The notes below the pieces were generated by a model that was not told the origin of the DNA, searched no databases, and worked only from the letters and a program-made list of their open reading frames with translations. Shown in pieces: positions 24,711 to 35,000 of a stretch of 64,000 bases of DNA (positions within the stretch are counted from its first letter, which is position 1; each line of letters opens with the position of its first letter). This stretch comes from a virus. The stretch lies in the IMG/VR virus record IMGVR_UViG_3300033571_021402, positions 16,985-80,984 of that record; one strand, given 5' to 3'. Made by a program: the position numbers and the translations under genes.

Positions 24711-25108
24711 TTTCTGAATTCCTCCCAAGTCTTGTCGCCGACACCAAAATAGGCACGCGCATAACCAGAGGACACTATATCCGAGTTGAGACAGGCAGTC
24801 AGCTCCGACTTTACGTCTTTGTCGGAGTAAACCATTGCCAGTATTCTGCCGTATTTGTCATCTTTGCCAGCGATTGTGTTGATAAACACTTCACTATGTC
24901 TAGTTGCCCAGTCTGAGGTGAATGATTTTGCCTTCATTCCAAGCTCTTTTTCAGCGAGGTCTTTTGTTCTTGATTCCGGGGTGTTGACCCCATATAGCCT
25001 AACCCTGGCCTTATGGTGGATATTAAAGCCAAGGTCAATCATTACATCCAGAGTGTCGCCATCAATTACTTTCAAGACCCGCGCAGAGTACCAAAACTGC
25101 TCAGCCAT
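24707..25108 (-). CDS. SNase-like nuclease, 133 aa
   Basis: Staphylococcal nuclease (thermonuclease) fold: VIDGDTLDVMIDLG, then RVRLYGVNTPE with the catalytic Arg and Asp, and DKYGRILAMVY. Length is near that of the bare domain, without signal peptide, so it acts in the cytoplasm or virion. It cleaves DNA or RNA with calcium. Overlaps the upstream gene by eight bases. Confidence 0.88.
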   Translation of the reverse strand: MAEQFWYSARVLKVIDGDTLDVMIDLGFNIHHKARVRLYGVNTPESRTKDLAEKELGMKAKSFTSDWATRHSEVFINTIAGKDDKYGRILAMVYSDKDVKSELTACLNSDIVSSGYARAYFGVGDKTWEEFRK

Positions 25109-25904
25109 TCTTGGCCTTTTTTGCTCGTCTTTTTTTCATCATGGCTGATGCTTTTTTGATTCTGTCTTTATCGAAATTGTCTGACGGCATGTACCCCATC
25201 GACTTTCCATATACAGCAGAAAGCTCGCCCATTACAAAGATTCTAATATCCAGGTCGTCTAGCTCGTCTCCGGAAATTACTGTTGGCATCGCCTTGTATA
25301 AAATTCCAGCAAGGTCTGCATTTTTTATTTCATCAAAATAATTCCCATCAGATGTTTTATTAAACACATCTAGAACATATTCGGATTTCTTCTTTGTATT
25401 TTGGTATCTCTCAAGCAGTCTTCTGCCCTTGGCTGCCAACTTCTTTGCATCCTCAATGTTTTGAGGAACCGGTTCACCCCAGGCCGCAGCAGATAGAGCA
25501 AGTCTGGTTGCTCTGCCCTTCTCGTCTTTCATTGGGCCTGAAGGGTTGGTGAAAAATCTAGTCAGAAAAGAGCCTTTTCTTCTCATTTTCTGTGGGGTAT
25601 TAGCAGCACCACGTACGCCCGGTTTCAGGTTTGCCCCCTCTTTCCTTTTAAAGTAGGCCCTGCCGGCTGCTGTCAGTCCACCCTTCGGGTCTCTTAGGAC
25701 CGGTTTCTTTTGCCCCTTCTCAAGAATGTCAATAAATACATCTGAGCCATAGTATTCGTCAAATATCGGCTGCATCTCCAGGCGCTTCAGCTCAATTAGG
25801 GACTGTTCCGCTATCTGCTCTAGCAGCAGTTCAGCCTCAATCTGATTTGCAATACTCTGCAACTCTTCATAGAGCTTTTCTGTTTCATCAATAGGATTTG
25901 TCAT
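25101..25904 (-). CDS. hypothetical DUF6321-like protein, 267 aa
   Basis: Acidic coiled-coil-like N-terminus (residues 1-60), then KPVLRDPKGGLTAAGRAYF and LKPGV, a motif found in phage proteins of the DUF6321 type, followed by a basic segment and a helical C-terminus ending in MMKKRRAKKAKNG. It is the first gene after the major capsid gene. Possible head-completion or DNA-binding role, by position only. Confidence 0.6.
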   Translation of the reverse strand: MTNPIDETEKLYEELQSIANQIEAELLLEQIAEQSLIELKRLEMQPIFDEYYGSDVFIDILEKGQKKPVLRDPKGGLTAAGRAYFKRKEGANLKPGVRGAANTPQKMRRKGSFLTRFFTNPSGPMKDEKGRATRLALSAAAWGEPVPQNIEDAKKLAAKGRRLLERYQNTKKKSEYVLDVFNKTSDGNYFDEIKNADLAGILYKAMPTVISGDELDDLDIRIFVMGELSAVYGKSMGYMPSDNFDKDRIKKASAMMKKRRAKKAKNG

Positions 25905-25943
25905 ATATATAATCTTCCCACATTTCTCGGCACAAACGGCAAA

Positions 25944-25983
25944 CCCCCGGTTTCACCGCCTATTCAGCGATTACTCCCGGGGG
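25944..25983 (-). terminator. putative terminator after the capsid gene
   Basis: Arms CCCCCGG (25944-25950) and CCGGGGG (25977-25983) are fully complementary, with a 26-nt internal region. On the minus strand the second arm is followed by TTTGCCGTTTG. It stands 23 bases after the capsid stop, as expected for a partial terminator in a late operon. Confidence 0.6.
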
Positions 25984-26005
25984 CGCCCGTTGATTTAGCT
26001 ACCTA

Positions 26006-27361
26006 TCAGGCAGGAGCGCTGTCGAAGTCCACCTTCACGAAGGCCTCTGGGCGCTTGACGGCTAGTGCCAGTCTCTGCTCTGCGAGGATGACGATGGCGT
26101 TGCGGACGAAGAAGTCCGAGTGCTGCTCGCTGATGCGGATGCTGGCCTCTTCGCGGTCGTACAGCTGAGCGCCGGTGCCGAAAGCTCCGACAAGGGCTGT
26201 ACCCTCTTCCATCGCTGGGGTGTCGACGATTGGCATTCTCCAGACGCGTGGCTCGCCACCCATCGCAACAGAAACTGCGATGAGGTATTGACCCTGCTCG
26301 TCCTTCGTCAGCTCGATGTCCTCCCAGTCGTTCGGGTGCAATACGACGCCCGATGGCTCGTAGTAAGCGAGGAACGAGAGAGTTGCAGCGCGGCGGATTG
26401 CGTCAGCCTTGGTGTCGGCGACCGGTGCGGCAACGCCGTCCGACCATGCGTACTCCTGAATGTTCGGTGTCTGAAGAACGCCGAGCAGGTTCTCGCCAGT
26501 GCCATCGCCGTTGAGGATTTGGTTATCCTCAAGAAGACGAAGACCGTACATGAGCTCGTTGTCGATGATTGAACGCAGCTGCGGCTCATCGGCAAGAACG
26601 TTACGGTGTGCTGCTTCCCAGTGCGCAAGGGTGCGAACCGGAGCCTGCTCGCCAACAAAGGCGAACGATGACTGCGGCTTGATACCGAATGCGGTGTTAC
26701 CAGCGTTGCGCTCAGCGACAGAAGAAGCTGAGTTCGTGCCATGACCAGCCTGAAGCGTGGTGAAGCCGAGCTGACGGAAGTACTCAATCACTGCGGCATT
26801 TGTCTTGCGGACCGGGAACAGGTCGCGAACGCGCTTGGTGCGCATTGGCGGTGTTACCATCGGGTCACGCTGGACGGTGCCGAATGAACCGAGACGGCTG
26901 TCGCCAACTGCAGTTGTCGGCAGGCCTGAGTACACGTCCTTCACGTTGTATGAAGTTAGTGAAGCAGCAACTTGCCACGGAGCAGCCATGTTTGCACCGT
27001 TGCGGCCACCATTGAGGGCCTTGAACTCTGCTGACTCAAGGAACAGCTGACCGATGCTCTTGATTTCGCGTGATGAAAGCTGGCTTAGGTCTGCAGCGGC
27101 AGCGGCGTATGCAGCAGCAGCTGAGTCACCTGAAGGCTGTGAGCCCCAGCTGTCAACGTTGTTCATGGTCTCAAGGTCGCCAAGCAGTGACTTGATTTCC
27201 TTGATGTCGCGCATGTTCTTGTCGAATGCGCTCTTTTGCTCTGGAGTAACGACAACGGTGCCGTCCTCAACTCTGAATGAATCTGCGATGGTCTTATTGT
27301 CTGCCATCTTCTGACGGAGTGCTGATTGCAGCTCCTCGATGCGGGCTTTGTCTTCCGACAT
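26006..27361 (-). CDS. major capsid protein, HK97 fold
   Basis: Protein of 451 aa. Residues 1-100 are a coiled-coil delta (scaffolding) domain with an alanine-rich hinge; the rest has HK97 features: the E-loop region, a YGLRLLEDNQIL spine helix, GDGTGENLLGVL, and a C-terminal strand block. In HK97-type phages the delta domain is cut off by the prohead protease. Here the hinge contains QLSSR at 94-98, close to the LSSG motif of the polyproteins. A very strong ribosome binding site (AGAGGAG) and a 166-bp untranslated leader suggest a dedicated promoter and high expression. Confidence 0.93.
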   Translation of the reverse strand: MSEDKARIEELQSALRQKMADNKTIADSFRVEDGTVVVTPEQKSAFDKNMRDIKEIKSLLGDLETMNNVDSWGSQPSGDSAAAAYAAAAADLSQLSSREIKSIGQLFLESAEFKALNGGRNGANMAAPWQVAASLTSYNVKDVYSGLPTTAVGDSRLGSFGTVQRDPMVTPPMRTKRVRDLFPVRKTNAAVIEYFRQLGFTTLQAGHGTNSASSVAERNAGNTAFGIKPQSSFAFVGEQAPVRTLAHWEAAHRNVLADEPQLRSIIDNELMYGLRLLEDNQILNGDGTGENLLGVLQTPNIQEYAWSDGVAAPVADTKADAIRRAATLSFLAYYEPSGVVLHPNDWEDIELTKDEQGQYLIAVSVAMGGEPRVWRMPIVDTPAMEEGTALVGAFGTGAQLYDREEASIRISEQHSDFFVRNAIVILAEQRLALAVKRPEAFVKVDFDSAPA

Positions 27362-27528
27362 TACTTTTCTCCTCTTTTGAGATTAAGTGATTTGGGTTGT
27401 TGGGTTAGCAATGGCTTAGGTCAGCACCCAGCCCTACATATAAACAAAAATAACAGATGATTGACATTATTCAGTGGAACTAATAATATTTTGCAATTAA
27501 AGTGTGTAAATAGATAGAGCGTAAATTT

Positions 27529-28188
27529 CTAGCGCAATTCTTCGGCTAGCGAGCTCTTTCTTTTAACAGTCGCGCGTGATGGTTCCCGGAGAACTGTTCG
27601 CACAGCTTGTCTAGTTTCTTCTTCACGACGCTTGCTCATATTTCTCCTGCCGAGGGCAGTTGAGCCAGTTCTATTCGCATAATCAGTCATGTTGGTGCAT
27701 GGCATCCAGACTGTCCTGCCAGCCTTACTGATTCTTCTACTTATCCCTATACAGCCAAGCTGTCTTGAGCGCGCCCTGGCGGATTCGGCGTCCATAAATA
27801 CGTCGGCATCATTATCTCTGACGAACTCCGGGCCAACACCTTTCGAGCCACAACAGTCAAGAGTTTTCCCGCTAAAACTTGGCGAGGAGACTATTCCCCC
27901 GCCATCAAGCGAACCTATTCCCCTGATTGGGGCCTCCGTTAAATTTTCCCACCCCTGGACGTGGCGACGACGGTTTTTGCCCTTTCGCCTTCCCTGTGAT
28001 GATTTTCCGTCAGGAACAACAGTTCTCCATTTTGAAGTCTCCGCAACATTGGAGATTCTCTCTAGCTCTTCCATGGATGAGCACGGCATCCAGTTGCCGT
28101 CCTCCCCCTTGTGCGCGCCGGAGCAACCAATGTCGCGAGCAAGCCTGAGGGCCTCTGCCTTCTTGACGAGCTCTTTTTTATCGGCCAT
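27529..28188 (-). CDS. protein with duplicated GCxG-WMPC motif, 219 aa
   Basis: Two related segments: residues 13-47 (RLARDIGCSGAH, then WMPCSSMEEL) and 136-172 (RARSRQLGCIGIS, then WMPCTNMTDY). This element recurs in structural and polyprotein-like proteins of actinophages. The rest is basic and low in structure. It ends the coupled set 32036 to 27529, just before the capsid gene. Probably a virion protein; role unknown. Confidence 0.65.
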   Translation of the reverse strand: MADKKELVKKAEALRLARDIGCSGAHKGEDGNWMPCSSMEELERISNVAETSKWRTVVPDGKSSQGRRKGKNRRRHVQGWENLTEAPIRGIGSLDGGGIVSSPSFSGKTLDCCGSKGVGPEFVRDNDADVFMDAESARARSRQLGCIGISRRISKAGRTVWMPCTNMTDYANRTGSTALGRRNMSKRREEETRQAVRTVLREPSRATVKRKSSLAEELR

Positions 28189-28864
28189 GTCTAATCTGTT
28201 TTCTTGCTACCGATACACGCGCCATCAGAGGTTCACCCGTGGCAGCATGTGGCGACCTGTCGCCCAATAGTGCTTTTGCCCTGCGCGCCGCTCTTCTTGA
28301 TGTCGTAAATACGAATGTTTTTTCTGCTGTTTTTCTAATAAAACTATCGGAAAAGCTGCTTTTAATTAGGTCGTATTCAATGTGTCCGAGTGGGTTCTTG
28401 CTGTTAACCAAAACCTTCCCAAGAGAATCATTAAAAATAACTTTACCTGAAGCTATTTTTCTCAGTAGCTCGGATTTTTTACTTGAGTTCTTAAATGCTC
28501 CGGCCTTGAATGCAACAGCGTTTATTTTTGCATGAGGTTTTACAAACTTGGATAGCGATAAAGATGAGGCCCTTAGCTTTTGGTTGCCTACAACATTAGA
28601 TACAGAACCGCTGTACGAAAACCCCGGAGTATCAACGGCAGTTATTGCGGTTTCGGAATCTGAAACTACTGATTTTTCACTGAACCCAGTAAACACAAAG
28701 CCAGCAGGAATAGTGTTTGCTATGTCGTTCGCCTTAAATGATGTTTCAGAAATTATTGACTTTCCGAACTCAGTAATAGACTTTACCTGTATCCCGTTAT
28801 CAGAGATTGTCGCCATAACGTGCGGCATCCCACGAAATGCATCTTTTATAAAACCGACTTTCAT
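28178..28864 (-). CDS. hypothetical protein, 228 aa
   Basis: Strand-rich N-terminal half (many Ser, Val and Ile) and basic C-terminal end (TTSRRAARRAKALLGDR). It overlaps the gene before it by four bases (ATGA) and the next by 11. Its place in the head operon suggests a virion or assembly protein. No family recognised. Confidence 0.65.
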   Translation of the reverse strand: MKVGFIKDAFRGMPHVMATISDNGIQVKSITEFGKSIISETSFKANDIANTIPAGFVFTGFSEKSVVSDSETAITAVDTPGFSYSGSVSNVVGNQKLRASSLSLSKFVKPHAKINAVAFKAGAFKNSSKKSELLRKIASGKVIFNDSLGKVLVNSKNPLGHIEYDLIKSSFSDSFIRKTAEKTFVFTTSRRAARRAKALLGDRSPHAATGEPLMARVSVARKQIRHGR

Positions 28865-30894
28865 TGGTTAGCTCCAGTTATAAGTCTGCGGAGAGTATTT
28901 TTTTGACCCCTAAGCACATCGAGCCGTGATTCAAACAGCTTTTCAATGATATTAAGGTGTATTTTTTCACCATCGGACATTCCGTATTGGTTCATTGAAT
29001 CGGTGAAAGAGTTGGGATTGAACTTTCTTGCTCTGTTAATTAATTCAGATAGATAGCGCATAAAGATAACTCTTTGCTCAGCCTTCAATGCCTGGTAGTA
29101 GTCGGAGTATGACGGAGTTAGTTGTGTTGCATAAAAGTCATCTATGCGCATTTTCATACGTTTTGTTATTTCAATTTTTGACAAATCGACGAGGCCGGAA
29201 GTTGAGTTTTGACCAAGCACTAGCCGGCGGGCATCAGGTGTATCAAGTGTGTATATTGACGTCATTGGACGTTCTCTTTGGTCTGTTAGGAAGTCAGAGA
29301 TAAGCATTGCGGCAACATCACGTGGCTCAAGTTCGTTGAACTTTGCATCAGGATTAAAATTGCTCCCAGGTATTGCCGATGTTACGTCTTGACGTAGGAA
29401 CTGGCGTGTTTCTGATGCTTTTCCCGAAAATATAACGTCAGGTGATTCGAGGCCTAGGACCTGCTGGACATCAGAAGCGAACCGCTCTCCAAGATGCTGA
29501 AAGCGTGATGGTTTTTCGTAGAGAAATAGTTGCTCTGATGGCGTTGAGATGGCCGTTATGTTGTTTGCCAGCTTTTGTTTTTGGATAACTCCAGTTTTTG
29601 ACAACACTTTTGGCATTATTGATGGGTCAATTGCCGAAAGTTGGCCGCCCTCAACAATGTGCTGTATAGCCGAATCTACGCTGGTAATAAGCTTGCGTCG
29701 TGGTCCAAAAGTTTCTGTGTTTCTTATGGATGACGAATCTGGCTTGGAAGAAAGTCTTCCGCCCCAGACTTGAGATGCCCAGCTAACTCTTCCCTTTAGA
29801 ACTTCATTTGGATTTTTTACACCAACAAAATTCTCCGAGTACTTAAGTCCGCCATCTATTTCTGCGGCAACAGCTCTAAGTTTTTTTGCAGGGTCACGAG
29901 AGTTATCGATTGACGATACTTCATTGACGACCCTGCCCAGCTTGCGCCTCTCTCCGATTTCCAACTGGCGAGCTTTTTCTAGTGTTATAGAAGAGCCACC
30001 GGGAAGAACATATATAAGTGACGTTATGCCGGTATTCGAAAGAAGGCCAAGCTCTTCTCCTCCGATATCCTTTGGGGACAGTGCCGACATAATAAATGCC
30101 GCCCCCTCCATGTCTCGGTTATCCGGTATTGCTCTTAGCACCTTATTGGGAACTACTGGTTCGAGCACGAAGCCGTCACGACGAACCATTCTCCGAACTT
30201 TTATTCCCGAATCCCTATTGAATGTCCCAATAGATGATATTGCGTCTTTAATTCTGCTTGACGAAACTCGCGGATTAGAGTTTGTAACTTTTGGAATCTG
30301 CGGAGCTCGAGAAACAATTATTGAACTGTCGTAAGGTGCTCCAGTTATTTCGCGACCACGAGTTTGTGGGGAAATTCCCGATGTCAGGGCCCGTCTGCCG
30401 GCCCCAATTGCAGCGCCGAGGGCCGACGGTATGTCGAATAGTTTTGCACCACACGTGGACAGGCGGTTGTCCGTAAATCTTCCACCGTATTGATAACCCT
30501 CCGGGCATCTATGTGCGCGATTTTCTCCTGGCCGCGAACCGCCCCTGCCCCCTCCACCAAAACCTGGAGTGATTGTTCTGTAAAACGCAGAACGAACCGG
30601 CGACCTAAGCGGCCCCATGTCCCCTGGTGTTATTGTGCTTAATATACTGCTTGCTATTTGACGCCCAGCGTTTGCCTTGAACTGAATCCCGCTTGCGCTG
30701 TTTGGTTTGCCTGTTCGTCTTATGCTCCCAAATCTTTTGGCAAGAGCTTTATATTCCGTAATTTTCCCACTAGCTACCTTAACTCCACGTATGTAGTCGA
30801 CATGCTGTTTTTGGGCAGGATTAAATAAGATAACCCTGGTTACAAGAACATCATGACCACCACAGCAGCGGTCGGTCTCAGCCACAGCACTCAT
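28861..30894 (-). CDS. large head-operon protein, 677 aa
   Basis: Begins MSAVAETDRCCGGHDVLV. At residues 130-150 it has RCPEGYQYGGRFTDN and S-T-C-G, a Cys motif that also occurs in the 2401-codon polyprotein (RCPPGTPAANQFTD, then C). Near residue 380 it contains RLSSK, one residue different from the cutting motif proposed for the polyproteins. The C-terminal half is helical. I cannot assign an enzyme. It is likely a capsid-associated or injected protein. Confidence 0.65.
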   Translation of the reverse strand: MSAVAETDRCCGGHDVLVTRVILFNPAQKQHVDYIRGVKVASGKITEYKALAKRFGSIRRTGKPNSASGIQFKANAGRQIASSILSTITPGDMGPLRSPVRSAFYRTITPGFGGGGRGGSRPGENRAHRCPEGYQYGGRFTDNRLSTCGAKLFDIPSALGAAIGAGRRALTSGISPQTRGREITGAPYDSSIIVSRAPQIPKVTNSNPRVSSSRIKDAISSIGTFNRDSGIKVRRMVRRDGFVLEPVVPNKVLRAIPDNRDMEGAAFIMSALSPKDIGGEELGLLSNTGITSLIYVLPGGSSITLEKARQLEIGERRKLGRVVNEVSSIDNSRDPAKKLRAVAAEIDGGLKYSENFVGVKNPNEVLKGRVSWASQVWGGRLSSKPDSSSIRNTETFGPRRKLITSVDSAIQHIVEGGQLSAIDPSIMPKVLSKTGVIQKQKLANNITAISTPSEQLFLYEKPSRFQHLGERFASDVQQVLGLESPDVIFSGKASETRQFLRQDVTSAIPGSNFNPDAKFNELEPRDVAAMLISDFLTDQRERPMTSIYTLDTPDARRLVLGQNSTSGLVDLSKIEITKRMKMRIDDFYATQLTPSYSDYYQALKAEQRVIFMRYLSELINRARKFNPNSFTDSMNQYGMSDGEKIHLNIIEKLFESRLDVLRGQKNTLRRLITGANQ

Positions 30895-31531
30895 CCTCTA
30901 TTGATTTAGACAAAATGACCGGAGAGTATGCTTTTTCTCCGGACAAATCCTCTCCCTCTATTTGCCAGTTTTCATCATTTTGTAAGAATTTAACAAAGTC
31001 TGGCTCCATCTCGCAGAATTCCCCGAGCACCTTAATTGCGTGCTCTATATCCATCTCGGTTACTACTGCATTTTCTTGAGTTTTTGTCGATACGTCCGGA
31101 TACTCATAAAAAAATATTTCAGATGAAGCATTGTCATATGCCTTCCCCGAACTTCTTATTATGTTTTTAGGTTTTTTACCGCTGAGTGACGCTGAAAATT
31201 GAGAGTCTGTCCAGTTTGTAAGTTTACGAAATTTTTTGCGACAGTTTTTCATGCCGGGGTGGTGGCACCCCTCGTTTGGCCATAGCCCTGTTGTTTCGTG
31301 GTGTAGCCACGCGCAAATGTTATTTAGTGGATACAGCTCGGGGTGATTTGCCAGTATCACCCTGCATCTCCTGAATCCGCCAGGCTTCTTCATTATTGGA
31401 CGCCAATAGCGAAGTAGTCGTTCCAGATTTCCACGCCGCGGCCCTCTGCCACGAAGAATGTCACCAGTGATGAGCTCCTGTGGAAGCAGCCCGCCAAGTG
31501 GGTCTGCCTTTATAGAATCATCAATTGACAT
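30878..31531 (-). CDS. hypothetical protein, 217 aa
   Basis: Has a central segment with W-L-H-H-E-T-T-G-L-W-P-N-E-G-C-H-H and C-R-K-K-F, a His/Cys-rich block that could bind metal, and ends DECCG. It overlaps both neighbours, so it is translationally coupled. Similar proteins occur in actinophage head operons, but their function is unknown to me. Confidence 0.65.
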   Translation of the reverse strand: MSIDDSIKADPLGGLLPQELITGDILRGRGPRRGNLERLLRYWRPIMKKPGGFRRCRVILANHPELYPLNNICAWLHHETTGLWPNEGCHHPGMKNCRKKFRKLTNWTDSQFSASLSGKKPKNIIRSSGKAYDNASSEIFFYEYPDVSTKTQENAVVTEMDIEHAIKVLGEFCEMEPDFVKFLQNDENWQIEGEDLSGEKAYSPVILSKSIEDECCG

Positions 31532-32036
31532 TTTCGGTCTCCTCTAGCTGGCGAAGAAGAAGCATCGATTTCCATGCGAAATCACGTTCTTCCAGCGTTT
31601 TGAATTCATATATATTGACATCTAACTTTATCATTCCATCACAGCATGAATTGGTCAGCATTTTCTGTTCGATGTCCCTGTCGATAAAGGACTTGACCGC
31701 TCTTTCTGTCTTGTCAATCTTTTTCCCCTTTTTGCCAACAGATTTCTTCGCTGGCATCTTGTCAAGCATTGAGTCTTTTATCGGGCGTGTCTTTTCTATG
31801 AAAGTTTCGTACCATGCTCCAGATGTTGGATTCTTTGGCGCATCCCACAGAAATCTCTGAAAGGGTGTTGAGCGAAGCTTTCTAAAGTCGCGAGCAGTTG
31901 CCGCGATGCTCATTATGTATCCCTTTACGGTTGTTCCATCCGGTTTTTCTATTATTGCGTCTTTTTCTCCGGGCTTTGCTTCGGCGTTGTAGTACACCCT
32001 GCTGTCGTTTAGTAGGCCAACAAGTATTGATTTCAT
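31521..32036 (-). CDS. hypothetical protein, 171 aa
   Basis: Alpha/beta N-terminus (MKSILVGLLNDSRVYYNAE) and a Lys-rich middle, with NSCCDGMI near residue 140 and a helical end. It overlaps the stop of the 2401-codon gene by four bases (ATGA). Unknown role in the head operon. Confidence 0.65.
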   Translation of the reverse strand: MKSILVGLLNDSRVYYNAEAKPGEKDAIIEKPDGTTVKGYIMSIAATARDFRKLRSTPFQRFLWDAPKNPTSGAWYETFIEKTRPIKDSMLDKMPAKKSVGKKGKKIDKTERAVKSFIDRDIEQKMLTNSCCDGMIKLDVNIYEFKTLEERDFAWKSMLLLRQLEETENVN

Positions 32037-35000
32037 AGCATCCCGCCAGACGTGGAGGTTATTTGTGGCCTGCGGCTGTTCTTCATCTCTTTCATCATGT
32101 CTTTTGCTGCTTCGGTTATTTCATTTCCGATAGCTTTAATCAGGACAGACTCGACCGACTCCCCACCCTTTGCTGCCTTGGAGTGTGAGCGCGGGTCCTC
32201 TATGTTGAAGCCTGTTGGGTGGGCAAACTTAATGTTGTTCAATCCCTTGCCGGCCATATCTGTCTTAATTTTTTGCGCCGCCCTATACTGCCTCAGCATT
32301 GCCATGCTCTGCGTGTTGATGTTTTTGCCGCCACCAATTGAGTAAAAATACTGAATCTCTTCTGGCGTAAATCCAGCAGCCCTTAGCCTGTCCGCTATGG
32401 ACCGCTCGTTCACTGCGTCGCTGATATCTTCTTTTTCACCGGCAGCTTCTAGTCTCTTGAATGGGATATTAATCTGTTCAATTTCATTTACATCGAATCC
32501 GCCAAGTATCTGTGCCTCAAACGGCTCTCTAGATGAGCCATCTGGGAGGTTTCTATCGAACGAATTAGGCATTGCGCCCTTTGAGCCCCTAGATGCGTTT
32601 ACGTTAGAGAAGTCATTGTTGATTGATGACGACAACATATGCAGGAATGCTTCCTGTGCTTGTTGATTTCCGTTTATCCCATCAGGATTAAGGATTGCGT
32701 CGGCAACATCTTCCCTATTTCGCGAGTTCAGCTTAACTGGGCGATGCGCCGATGATATCGAGTTTCCACGACCATAGGCAGTTCTCTCTGACACAGATGG
32801 TCTTAGGACGATTTCTATGTCACCAAATGCGGTCAAGCCGTCACCAACAACATCTTCATCGCCTATTTCGTACACCGCGTCTGGTCTTAGATTTCCATTC
32901 CTGGAATTCATTATTTGCTGTCTCTTGGCGTCAATGTGCGACTTATGAACAAGATAGCCGCTGACCGGCAAAGAGTCGGTTGGTACGGAATCTGGAATGC
33001 CTATTCGCGAGTAGTACTCCCTTGCGTAGTTTTCCGAGGATAGACCAACAGTCTTCCCAGACTCTATGTCTTCACCCTGGTTGGCATTATTCGCAGAACG
33101 ACCACTTGATAGTCGCAATTTCGCCATTCTTCCAACATTTTCTCTACCACTGGAGAGCCTTGACGACCTCTCAATATCAGCAGCGCGAATAATTTCATCT
33201 AGCTGGCGCTCTCTTTCTATTGCAGCAGCGCTCGGGCGTCTTGTGTCGGCTAGTCGACGCCTATTTTCAAGAGCCTCAGCGTAGTTTGCATTGTTTTTTA
33301 GGCCAACAGAACCAAGCTGGATGTAGTCGCCTTCTGCGTACTTTTCGTCAATAAGTCGTGGTGCATTTTCCGAGAGGTCGACTGATATTGCATCAAACTC
33401 CTCTTGAGTTATCGGTGATATATCTTCCTGACGGCCTTCCCACTGTAGTTCAGCACCAAGACGCGCCTCCTTAATGCCGAAAGCGTCCTGGAACACCTTT
33501 CCAAGAGTCAAACCCTCAACAATGTCTGTTTGGACTTCGTTTGCAGACAGGGGTATTTGAAGTTCTTTAGGAAGAGACCTATTCCCTACAACAATTCCAG
33601 CCCACCTATGATGGCCGTCAAGAATGTAATTATCTTTGGTCGTTAGGATTGGCTGCATAAACCATTCCTTGCCCATCTCTTCCAGGTACTTCTCTCTAAA
33701 TTCTGAGTCAGATAGACCTGGTGACTCTTTGCGTATTCTTTCAGCTACCTCGATGGCTTTTTCCTGAATTGTTTGAGCAGTGCCGTCTACTTTTGATGCC
33801 ACTAATTGCTGTTGAGATGGCGCGTATTCACTCGGGTCTACTGTTCTTAATCTGACTGCTGGGCCATTTTCTGGGTCCTCTACAGTTATTATGCCATTTA
33901 GCCAATCAATAAATGGCGTTTCAAGGTTTACCTCAGTGTCGTTCCAGTTTGTATTTTCATAAAGCCACTGTTTTGCGGCATCAGAAAGATTGTCAAAAGA
34001 AGCTGCTTTATGCTCTCGTGCCGTAGTGCCGCCGAATTCATTGCGTAGCGAATGTTTTTCAGCAATTATTTCATATAAAATTCCGGGGATTTCCTCGTCT
34101 GATACTGGGTCCTCTGGCTCGTCTAGCTCTGCACGCTTCTTATTTATTTTTGCAATTTTTGCGTCGAGCTCGTCGGCGAATTCTATTTCTAGCTCGCGAT
34201 TGCGCTTTACTCCATCTTTTGAGGGCTCCCATTTACCCGCAGCAATTCCCGCCTTAAGCGCCATTATCGCCTTTGTGTTTTGCCCAGACGACCTACCGTT
34301 AGTCTGCGGCATTTTCGCCCTATCAATTCCTATATGCCCTGAACACATAAGGTTATTTTCCGGGTTATATAGCGAGCATAGGTCGGCCTGGTAGTTGCCA
34401 ACGTACTCATCTTCCATGTCTTTTCTGGTTTTGGGGTTGTCCAGGTCAGCATCTGGATTCAACTTTGCATATTCATCCTGGAATGCCTTCCATCTTGGAT
34501 GCCCGTCTTCTATGTGTTTTTTAGCTACTTCCTTTACCTGTTTCTCAAAAGCTTTTTGCGCCTGCTCGGTCAACCTGACATCCTGGTCCTTAACTTCAAC
34601 ATGGTGACCGAGCATCATGAGAGCTACTGCAGTAGAAACATCATCAACTTCATAGAGGTTTGAGTCTTTTTCGCTAATTGACTTTCTACCTGACCTTTTA
34701 ACGGAACCACCAAATCTCCTTGATAGTTCAGCGTCAGACATATCATTTACGTTTTGTCCGCTGTTAATAATGTCGTCAAAGACGGATAGGGCGCGTTTTG
34801 CTACTTCTTTTTCTTGACGTCTACGCTCGGCTAAATTTTCACTTGAATCAATAGTTCTGCCTGAGGACAGACGTGATGAGCGTTGCTCTGCTGGCATCCC
34901 GGCGAGGCGCTCTGCTCTCCTAGATGCACGTGAAGCCTCGTCTGAAGGCGATGAAAACGGAGAGCGTATTGAGCCACCTGACGCAAGTCTTTCGATGTCT

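Noticed and set aside
27362-27528. Promoter in the 166-bp leader of the capsid gene
   Set aside because: Several A/T-rich candidates (for example TTGCAA with AATAAT 19 bp away) but none with good spacing, so no exact site is listed.
28861-30894. Kinase-like (HipA/PI3K-type) reading of the 677-aa protein from ISDFLTDQRERP
   Set aside because: The D-x-x-x-x-N core is not conserved and no glycine-rich loop or second metal site is seen.
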